Shown here: positions 5,696 through 10,460 of the stretch, piece after piece
Layout of the letters: every line of letters begins with the position of its first letter
Position numbering within the stretch: the stretch's first letter is position 1
From: an uncultured Oscillospiraceae bacterium
GTDB taxonomy: Bacteria; Bacillota; Clostridia; Oscillospirales; Ruminococcaceae
NCBI GenBank assembly: GCA_910577365.1
Contig: CAJTMU010000079.1
Span: 1 to 10,460 of the forward strand
DNA: 10,460 nucleotides
Direction of reading: 5' to 3'
Notes under the pieces: model-generated
What the model was told of the DNA's origin: nothing
Database searches by the model: none
The model's input: the letters and a program-made list of their open reading frames with translations, nothing else
Program-made: the position numbers and the translations under genes

Positions 5696-7036
5696 ATGAT
5701 GATCAACGTAAAAAGCTACACAATTGAGAAAGAGGCATTGTGCCTGAAAAATGACAGCATTCCGGACGAACTGTTTTCAAAGTACGGAGTAAACCGCGGT
5801 CTGCGCGATATCAACGGAAAAGGCGTATTGACAGGTCTTACCACCATTTCACAAATAGTTTCATTCAAGGACGTTGACGGCGCAAAGGTCCCATGCGACG
5901 GAGAACTGTGGTATCGCGGCTACGATGTGCGCGAGCTTGTTTCCATGACGGAAAAAAGCGGTACATTCGGGTTTGAAAAGGTGGCGTATCTGCTGCTGTT
6001 TGGTGAAATGCCAACAGACAAGGAAACGGCACAGTTCAGCGAGATACTCGGCGAATGCCGCTGTCTGCCCACCAACTTTACACGTGATGTTATAATGAAA
6101 GCCCCCAGCAGCGATATTATGAATTCCATGACAAGAAGTATCCTGACGCTCGCCTCTTATGATGAGGATCTGCTTTCGGGAAAGCTTTCCAACAGTCTGC
6201 GCCAGTGCATTATGCTGATAGCCCGCTTTCCAATGCTCGCAGCATATGCTTACCATGCATATAACCATTATGAAAACGACGACAGTATGTATATCCACCG
6301 TCCTGACCCCGCACTGTCAACTGCGGAAAATCTTCTGATGATGCTGCGTCCCGACAAGGAATACACTCAGCTTGAGGCACGTGTTCTGGATGTCGCGCTT
6401 ATGCTGCATATGGAGCACGGCGGCGGAAACAACTCCACCTTTACAACGCGCGTGGTGACCTCCTCCGGATCGGATACCTATTCCACCATGGCTGCGGCGA
6501 TGTCCTCACTCAAAGGACCGAAGCACGGCGGCGCGAATATTAAGGTTATGGAAATGATGAATAACATTCGCGAGAACGTCAGGGATATCCATGATAAGGA
6601 CGAAATATATTCATATCTCTCCCGAATGCTGAAAGGCGAGGTATTTGATAAAAAGGGGCTTATCTACGGGATGGGTCACGCCGTTTATTCGCTTTCCGAC
6701 CCGCGCGAGCGCGTGTTCAGGGGATTTGTGGAAAAACTGGCGGAGGCAAAGGGACGCAACGAGGACATGGCGCTGTACGAATACATAGAAGAAGCGGCTC
6801 CCAAGCTTATAGCGGAGCAGCGAAAGATAATGAAGGGAGTAAGCCCCAACGTAGACTTTTACAGCGGATTTGTGTATGATATGCTGGGTATACCCGCCGA
6901 GCTGTACACTGCAATATTTGCTATTGCGAGAATAGTTGGCTGGAGTGCTCACCGTCTGGAGGAGCTTACCTCCGCGGGCAAAATAATCAGACCTGCGTAT
7001 TTGAGCGTTATGGAGAAGAGAAAGCCTTTAACATAA
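5696..7036 (+). CDS. citrate synthase (type II fold, clostridial group)
   Basis: The enzyme condenses oxaloacetate and acetyl-CoA to citrate, the entry to the (usually incomplete) TCA branch that makes 2-oxoglutarate and glutamate in fermenting Clostridia; it acts in the cytosol. The 446-residue length and catalytic residues are as expected: His277 in GPKHGGAN, His328 in GMGHAVYSLSDPR and Asp387 in NVDFYSG, corresponding to His264, His305 and Asp362 of E. coli. An HGGGNNSTF segment at 241-249 and the substrate Arg of SDPR (337) are also present. The N-terminal 60 residues, including DELFSKYGVNRGLRD, are the extension typical of the Firmicute/Ruminococcus group rather than of the short archaeal-like form. 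Two ATGs follow AAGGAG; the second (5699) has the better 6-base spacing, so the true product may lack the first Met. A 2-methylcitrate synthase activity cannot be excluded from sequence alone. The gene is monocistronic, between its own promoter and terminator. Confidence 0.9.
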   Translation: MMINVKSYTIEKEALCLKNDSIPDELFSKYGVNRGLRDINGKGVLTGLTTISQIVSFKDVDGAKVPCDGELWYRGYDVRELVSMTEKSGTFGFEKVAYLLLFGEMPTDKETAQFSEILGECRCLPTNFTRDVIMKAPSSDIMNSMTRSILTLASYDEDLLSGKLSNSLRQCIMLIARFPMLAAYAYHAYNHYENDDSMYIHRPDPALSTAENLLMMLRPDKEYTQLEARVLDVALMLHMEHGGGNNSTFTTRVVTSSGSDTYSTMAAAMSSLKGPKHGGANIKVMEMMNNIRENVRDIHDKDEIYSYLSRMLKGEVFDKKGLIYGMGHAVYSLSDPRERVFRGFVEKLAEAKGRNEDMALYEYIEEAAPKLIAEQRKIMKGVSPNVDFYSGFVYDMLGIPAELYTAIFAIARIVGWSAHRLEELTSAGKIIRPAYLSVMEKRKPLT

Positions 7037-7082
7037 ATCAATACCACTGCGGCAAATCTGGCACTTGCCCTATAAGAGCGTA

Positions 7083-7116
7083 ATACCAGCAGCGGCTGTA
7101 ACCGCGGGAATGGTAT
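7083..7116. repeat. small hairpin downstream of citrate synthase
   Basis: ATACC (7083-7087) pairs with GGTAT (7112-7116), and GCGG (7092-7095) with CCGC (7102-7105) inside it. It precedes the terminator and may protect the mRNA end. Confidence 0.35.
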
Positions 7117-7136
7117 GCCAACCACATAATTTTATA

Positions 7137-7167
7137 GGCTGCCCCAAAAGGGGCGGCTTAATTTTTA
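7137..7167 (+). terminator. intrinsic terminator of citrate synthase
   Basis: GGCTGCCCC (7137-7145) pairs with GGGGCGGCT (7150-7158, two G-T pairs) around an AAAA loop and is followed by TAATTTTT. This is a good rho-independent terminator about 100 bases after the stop codon. Confidence 0.75.
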
Positions 7168-7271
7168 CCCTTGGAGACTGACTGGTTTGCTTGTAAACGG
7201 TCTGTAATATTCCCTCAAGGTTGTCTGGTCACTTCAGAACCCACAGCATAGCCAGAAATTTTCGTTTCACA

Positions 7272-7315
7272 AAAAAATCGTGGGCAGGACGGAAAGGTCC
7301 TGCCCACGATTTTTT
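7272..7315. terminator. perfect 19-bp bidirectional terminator
   Basis: AAAAAATCGTGGGCAGGAC at 7272-7290 is the exact reverse complement of 7297-7315, with a GGAAAG loop. The A-run on one side and T-run on the other give a U-tract to both strands, which suits its place between the convergent citrate synthase and bile salt hydrolase genes. Its arm (AAAAATCGTGGGC) resembles the R1 core read on the plus strand (AAAAATCATGC-GGGC). Confidence 0.85.
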
Positions 7316-7345
7316 GCACATTTTAAGGATTCGCCAATTAAAGCG

Positions 7346-7404
7346 GATCGTAACACAATCAACCCTTTGGTTTCCCTCTTTTGATTGGGGATTGTGTTTT
7401 GATC
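7346..7404. repeat. inverted repeat at the 3' end of the hydrolase gene
   Basis: ACACAATC at 7353-7360 pairs with GATTGTGT at 7390-7397, with GATC boxes at 7346-7349 and 7401-7404 adding an outer stem. It lies just after the stop of the hydrolase (minus strand). No T-run follows, so the 7272-7315 hairpin is the more likely terminator for that gene. Confidence 0.45.
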
Positions 7405-7413
7405 GACGTTTTC

Positions 7414-8388
7414 TTAATTATGCCTGAATATTTGTTCAGTAGTTTTAAGCGTATAGCGAATAAGTCTGTCGCAATTTAGATTTGCTTTATACATATCAAT
7501 GGCAGAGATCTGATGGTTGTCATATGTGGTGTAGTAGTAGATTCCCTTTGTGCAGTTACAGCATGAAGTGTAATAGGTGTATTGATATACCCCCTCGCTC
7601 ACTTCGCAGCAGCCCTTTTGCTGCTCCACTGACCCGAGAATATGAAAAAACTGATTTACGCTTTCATTCTCGGAATTACCGCAAACGGAATTTGACTTTA
7701 CAAATGCGGCACGTACAAACCGCGATTCAGAGGACAGATCACCTGGAAGCCCCATGGCTCCCATTCCGCGGCTATAAACTTTAAGAGGCAGCTTGCTGCA
7801 GAAATTGTTTTTCGGTTCCTTGACGGACAGACACATATAATTTGTCAGATGCATCATATGTTGAGGGAATTCAGGATTGTTTGCCAGAATACCCGTACAG
7901 TTATTGTGAATATGCATTCCGTTTTCGGTGGATTCAAGTGTTATTGAGCCGTCTTGGTCGGCTAATATCCAGTGCAGCTCACCAATAGGATAATCCTTGA
8001 ACGCGCGGTTTATTATATTGCATCGTCCCAGCAATTCCGCCGCCTGCTTTACATTTGAGCATTGACATAAAATAAAAGGTATAACCTCGTGAGGGGCAAG
8101 GTTGAATTTATCGGGCGCAGGACTTGAATATTTAGCATACCCAACAAAATTAAGAGCGGCTATCGCCAGTCCTTTTTCGCTTATGCCCTCATACATAAGC
8201 GGGTAGTTACCGTCGACGTGAGCCATACCTATATAAGCGGGGTGGTTGGATATCTTTTTTTCAATGCTTGGAAAGGTGATACAAAAATTGCGGGGAACAA
8301 TAACCGCCTCATCCCCATAGGACATTTCGTAGTCCAGAGTTCTTCCAAAATAAAAATCTTTTGTAACAAATGCCGCTGCGGTACACAT
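7414..8388 (-). CDS. choloylglycine (bile salt) hydrolase family enzyme
   Basis: This 324-residue Ntn-hydrolase probably splits the amide bond of glycine- or taurine-conjugated bile acids in the gut. It starts MCTAAAFVTKDFYFGRTLDY: removal of Met1 exposes Cys2, the nucleophile. The full catalytic set is visible: Cys2, Arg16, Asp19, Asn80 (IAALNF), Asn171 (GILANNPEFP) and Arg223 (SSESRFVRAAF). Diagnostic bile salt hydrolase segments are also present, including NYPLMYEGISEKGLA, YSRGMGAMGLPGDLSS and the late YTSCCN...GIYYYTTYDN strand pair. No signal peptide is seen, so it is cytosolic. Penicillin V acylases share the fold; Gram-positive bile salt hydrolase likeness in the loops makes that reading the better one. 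The start is preceded by a perfect AAGGAGGA. It is a single gene, convergent with citrate synthase. Cysteine content (CCNC, KGCC) is high for the family. Confidence 0.88.
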   Translation of the reverse strand: MCTAAAFVTKDFYFGRTLDYEMSYGDEAVIVPRNFCITFPSIEKKISNHPAYIGMAHVDGNYPLMYEGISEKGLAIAALNFVGYAKYSSPAPDKFNLAPHEVIPFILCQCSNVKQAAELLGRCNIINRAFKDYPIGELHWILADQDGSITLESTENGMHIHNNCTGILANNPEFPQHMMHLTNYMCLSVKEPKNNFCSKLPLKVYSRGMGAMGLPGDLSSESRFVRAAFVKSNSVCGNSENESVNQFFHILGSVEQQKGCCEVSEGVYQYTYYTSCCNCTKGIYYYTTYDNHQISAIDMYKANLNCDRLIRYTLKTTEQIFRHN

Positions 8389-8622
8389 ATAAATCCTCCT
8401 TACGGTTTCTCGTCAGCAGTTAACTCTTATATGAGCCATAACTTCACTGCGAATTATTTCTATTTTCATTTTATGAGAAAAAAGCTGAAAATTTGTTTTA
8501 GAAATAAAAAAATTTAAAAAATGTTTGGTTAAGGTCAAAAAAATTTTTTACGCTTAGGATATACCTTTTTCCAACAAATATAAGTTTTTTAAAATAAAGA
8601 AACTGTTTTTGTAAAAAAGGTA
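8389..8622. other. AT-rich divergent intergenic region
   Basis: These bases lie between the hydrolase start (minus) and the tRNA promoter (plus). They contain A/T runs (around 8500-8560) but no gene. The hydrolase promoter must be here; TTCGCA with TATAAG (reading minus, around 8424-8451) and TTGACC near 8537 are weak candidates only. Confidence 0.4.
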
Positions 8623-8651
8623 TTGACAATCAGGGCAAAACATGCTATAAT
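8623..8651 (+). promoter_or_regulatory. consensus sigma-A promoter of tRNA-Ser
   Basis: TTGACA at 8623-8628 and TATAAT at 8646-8651, with a 17-base spacer, are a perfect match to consensus in both boxes. The tRNA begins 30 bases after the -10, so a short 5' leader would be removed by RNase P. Confidence 0.85.
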
Positions 8652-8681
8652 ATATAGCGTAATTGATTTAGGTCGGCATTT

Positions 8682-8771
8682 GGAGAACTACCCAAGTGGT
8701 GAAGGGGCTCCCCTGCTAAGGGAGTAGGTCGGGAGACCGGCGCGAGGGTTCAAATCCCTCGTTCTCCGCCA
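8682..8771 (+). tRNA. tRNA-Ser, anticodon GCT
   Basis: The acceptor arm GGAGAAC pairs with GTTCTCC at 8761-8767, followed by discriminator G and an encoded CCA. The anticodon stem CTCCC/GGGAG encloses CTGCTAA, with GCT at 8715-8717, which reads AGC and AGU serine codons. The long variable arm (GGTCGGGAGACC region) is typical of serine tRNAs, and the T-arm carries GGTTCAAATCC. Length is 90 bases with CCA. Confidence 0.95.
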
Positions 8772-8787
8772 TGAAACACTGACAAAA

Positions 8788-8840
8788 AAGATATTATGCC
8801 CACAAACGGCTGTGTAAAGCTATTTGTGGGCATAAATCTT
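8788..8840 (+). terminator. long hairpin after tRNA-Ser, likely 3' end of the unit
   Basis: TTATGCCCACAAA (8794-8806) pairs with TTTGTGGGCATAA (8823-8835), and AAGAT (8788-8792) with ATCTT (8836-8840), leaving a single bulged A. That is about 18 pairs with a 16-base loop. The T-run after it is poor, so processing or another repeat-type role is possible. Confidence 0.55.
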
Positions 8841-9104
8841 GTGAAAAACAGAAAACACCATCCGTAGATATTTTCGACACGAAAAAGGATTTGAACCATT
8901 CTTTACAAAATATTTTGTAAATTTTTGTGTAATATATACAGTAATGTAAACACAAAATTATAAATCATTATTTACGGTTTCTTGGAGAAACAAGCATTAA
9001 ATGCTCTATTTTAGCAAACTGTTCTCTTGTTAATTTAATATTTGTATTTTATCACATTTAATTTATATGAACAAAATTTAAATTGTTACACGGTAAGTTC
9101 CACT
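8841..9104. other. AT-rich intergenic region with a perfect 20-bp palindrome
   Basis: There is no gene here. TTTACAAAATATTTTGTAAA (8902-8921) is a perfect palindrome, followed by an 8-bp inverted repeat TTTTGTGT (8923-8930) / ACACAAAA (8950-8957) and a small GTTTC/GAAAC hairpin near 8978. No gene starts downstream of it on either strand: the tRNA lies to the left and the SDR gene ends to the right. Confidence 0.5.
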
Positions 9105-9857
9105 TTATTTTCCGTACGGACTATCAAATTCCTTTTCTGCCTTTGCGACTGCCTCTTTGAGAGTGAGACCAGCAAAATAAGGTGCATTTAGATAACGTCC
9201 CGACTTTTTGTCGTCAACAAAAGCGCCTACGGCAATTCCGGGTATCGCACTTTCGGGGGCGTTGGGAGCGTGAGAACCGCCAAGGTCTGTTCTGCACCAG
9301 CCCGGGTCGGTAAGGTTTATCATAACGTCCGTTCCCTCCACCTTTGAACCCAAGTCTATTGTAATCTTGTCCAACGCCGCCTTGCTTGCGGAGTAGCCCG
9401 CCTGCTCGGGTTCAAGACGTATTCCGCTGGTAGTGTTTACTATCCTGCCAAAGCCGCGTTCAATCATTTTTGGCATAAAATGATAGCATATCATGGCGGG
9501 AGCTATTGTATTTATCTTAAAGCTCTCCATATAATCGGACACTGGGGTCTTAAAGTAATCTGAGCGGTACGCTATCTGCATACCCGCGTTGTTGAGGACG
9601 ATATCCACCGCCATACCCATACGGTCTATTTCGTTAAGCATAGCACTCACGCTTTCCAAATCAGAAAGCTCCGCCTCTACCGCGAAGGCATCAACGCCCA
9701 TATCCTTTATCTCCCTGAGCAGCTCTTCACAATGTTCCTTTTTTCTACTGTGAAGTATAAGGCTGCAACCCTGCTCCGCCATGAATTTTGCGGTGAGATT
9801 GCCTATTCCCCTTGACGCACCAGTAATAAGCGCCCATCTACCTTTTACCTGTACCAT
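9105..9857 (-). CDS. short-chain dehydrogenase/reductase (classical SDR)
   Basis: A 250-residue cytosolic NAD(P)-dependent oxidoreductase. The Rossmann coenzyme motif is TGASRGIG at 12-19; NNAG is at 89-92; the catalytic set is Asn116 (FKINTIAP), Ser144 (NTTSG), Tyr155 and Lys159 (YSASK); PGWCRT (185-190) is the usual PG motif. Arg38 after the second strand (LILHSRKKEH) suggests NADPH preference. The family covers many substrates, such as 3-oxoacyl-ACP reductase, sugar or steroid alcohol dehydrogenases; nothing here picks one. The nearby bile salt hydrolase makes a bile acid hydroxysteroid dehydrogenase an attractive idea, but the genes are separate units and identity was not testable here. 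The start at 9857 was taken because AGGAG lies 8 bases before it; an in-frame ATG at 9884 has no such site and lies within the decayed gene described next. Confidence 0.87.
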   Translation of the reverse strand: MVQVKGRWALITGASRGIGNLTAKFMAEQGCSLILHSRKKEHCEELLREIKDMGVDAFAVEAELSDLESVSAMLNEIDRMGMAVDIVLNNAGMQIAYRSDYFKTPVSDYMESFKINTIAPAMICYHFMPKMIERGFGRIVNTTSGIRLEPEQAGYSASKAALDKITIDLGSKVEGTDVMINLTDPGWCRTDLGGSHAPNAPESAIPGIAVGAFVDDKKSGRYLNAPYFAGLTLKEAVAKAEKEFDSPYGK

Positions 9858-10288
9858 TACAGCATCTCCTTTTTGCGTTTTCAAACGCGGCGATTACTTT
9901 ATCGCATCGTTTGTTAAATTCTTTATCCTCAATCTGTCATTCCTTAATATACTGCCTAAGCCTGTAATCGTCCATGCTGCCGACCGCCGTTTTATCCTCG
10001 GCGAAGCCCTTGTCTTCTGCATCGTAAACTGTCAATTATCTTGATATCTGTGCCATCGTTGATATGCACTTTTTTATCCGCCTTAACTCTCTAAGAAATT
10101 TAAAACAAATATTTTTTTGGTATAGGTATCTTGACATTTGTCCAATCACTTGCCTTTGTCAAATCTAACTCTCTGGGAAGTACAACAGATTTGGGAAAGC
10201 AAACCGAAACAATGTATTCGTTGTCAGTGCAAGTCAGTTTTAGCAGCTTCTTTTCACGGACTGCCTGCCAATTATTCAGAAGCCGCAT
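9838..10288 (-). pseudogene. possible decayed gene upstream of the SDR gene
   Basis: On the minus strand a 62-codon frame (10288-10100, ending VKIPIPKKYLF) is followed in the same frame, after two stops, by KADKKVHINDGTDIKIIDSL. A one-base shift near 10025 then leads to EDKTAVGSMDDYRLRQYIKE, a TGA at 9939-9937, and in the same frame DKEFNKRCDKVIAAFENAKRR, which stops at 9838 inside the SDR gene. Protein-like sequence running through stops and one frameshift suggests one degraded gene. Its first codons come from R1 copy 3. I recognise no family; chance ORFs remain possible. If the last part is translated, it would deliver ribosomes to the SDR start. Confidence 0.3.
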
Positions 10289-10348
10289 GTCGTAAAATTC
10301 ATGCGTGGGCGGTCACTTGGCAACTATTTTCAGCACCTTTGACCGCCC
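10242..10348 (-). repeat. dispersed repeat R1, copy 3
   Basis: The minus-strand core is TGACCGCCCACGCATGAATT, then a CGACATGCGG block, about 22 extra bases, and CCGTGAAAAGAAGC, in the same order as copy 1. Upstream, GTGCTGAAAATAGTTGCCAA matches the GCGCTGAAAGCAGGTG block of copy 1. Within it, GGGCGGTCA (10307-10315) and TGACCGCCC (10340-10348) form a perfect 9-bp hairpin, about 44 bases after the upp stop, so it may also serve the upp transcript end. Confidence 0.6.
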
Positions 10349-10391
10349 AATTATTATGTTGATTTAAGTGGCATTGCTTTTTTTAGCACCC

Positions 10392-10460
10392 TTACTTAGT
10401 GCCGAAAAGTCTGTCACCGCCGTCACCGATACCGGGAACGATGTACAGATCGTCGTTAAG
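10392..10460 (-). CDS. upp: uracil phosphoribosyltransferase, C-terminal 22 codons
   Basis: Only the end is in the window: LNDDLYIVPGIGDGGDRLFGTK then TAA at 10394-10392. The segment YIVPGIGD-GGDRLFGTK is the highly conserved end of Upp, which contributes the uracil-binding loop (GDAGDR in most species; here GDGGDR, an Ala to Gly change). The enzyme makes UMP from uracil and PRPP for pyrimidine salvage. The gene begins beyond the right edge. Confidence 0.92.
   Translation of the reverse strand, partial: LNDDLYIVPGIGDGGDRLFGTK

Noticed and set aside
7221..7427. 68-codon plus-strand frame between citrate synthase and the hydrolase
   Set aside because: It reads through the perfect 19-bp terminator hairpin and has no ribosome site.
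8682..8771. tRNA-Ser as an attachment site for the phage module
   Set aside because: The phage genes end about 4 kb away beyond two host genes, no integrase lies nearby, and no partial copy of the tRNA 3' end was seen elsewhere in the window.
1..10460. CRISPR array or toxin-antitoxin / defence genes
   Set aside because: No regularly spaced direct repeats and no recognisable defence proteins are present; the repeats seen are dispersed and diverged.

Overview
The window looks like a chromosome segment of an anaerobic gut Clostridia species, most like Ruminococcus or Oscillospiraceae. That placement is inferred from strong AGGAGG ribosome sites, near-consensus sigma-A promoters, a clostridial-type citrate synthase, a bile salt hydrolase-like gene and many structured intergenic repeats. 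No species marker is present.

Positions 1-4708 hold a phage head module, entirely on the minus strand and read from right to left: portal (A118/SPP1 type), an overlapping small scaffold, an HK97-fold major capsid protein, a head-tail connector with long Ser/Gly linkers, a minor capsid/head-closure protein coupled to it by an ATGA overlap, a 53-residue protein and a protein cut by the left edge. Two features are odd. No terminase precedes the portal; there are 987 bases without a convincing gene and then a host gene on the other strand. The operon is also broken by a 397-base structured non-coding gap between scaffold and capsid and a 285-base gap near the left end. Dispersed repeats shared with the flanking DNA lie in these gaps. 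This fits a long-resident prophage remnant or a domesticated particle better than a fresh prophage.

Positions 4709-5695 are intergenic: inverted copy B of a 168-base repeat, operator-like palindromes, a copy of a second repeat family, then a sigma-A promoter and a roughly 230-base leader that can fold in alternative ways and contains a possible 9-codon ORF. Citrate synthase (plus strand, 5696-7036) follows and ends at an intrinsic terminator. A perfect 19-bp bidirectional terminator separates it from the convergent bile salt hydrolase-like gene (minus, 7414-8388).

Positions 8623-8840 form a compact tRNA-Ser(GCT) unit: consensus promoter, tRNA with encoded CCA, and a long hairpin. After an AT-rich stretch with a perfect 20-bp palindrome come a short-chain dehydrogenase (minus, 9105-9857), what looks like a decayed gene running into its start, a third copy of the second repeat family, and the last 22 codons of uracil phosphoribosyltransferase at the right edge.

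The host genes (citrate synthase, bile salt hydrolase, SDR, upp) appear to be separate transcription units. The most interesting material is the phage head module without its packaging gene, and the two families of structured repeats that cross the phage/host boundary.
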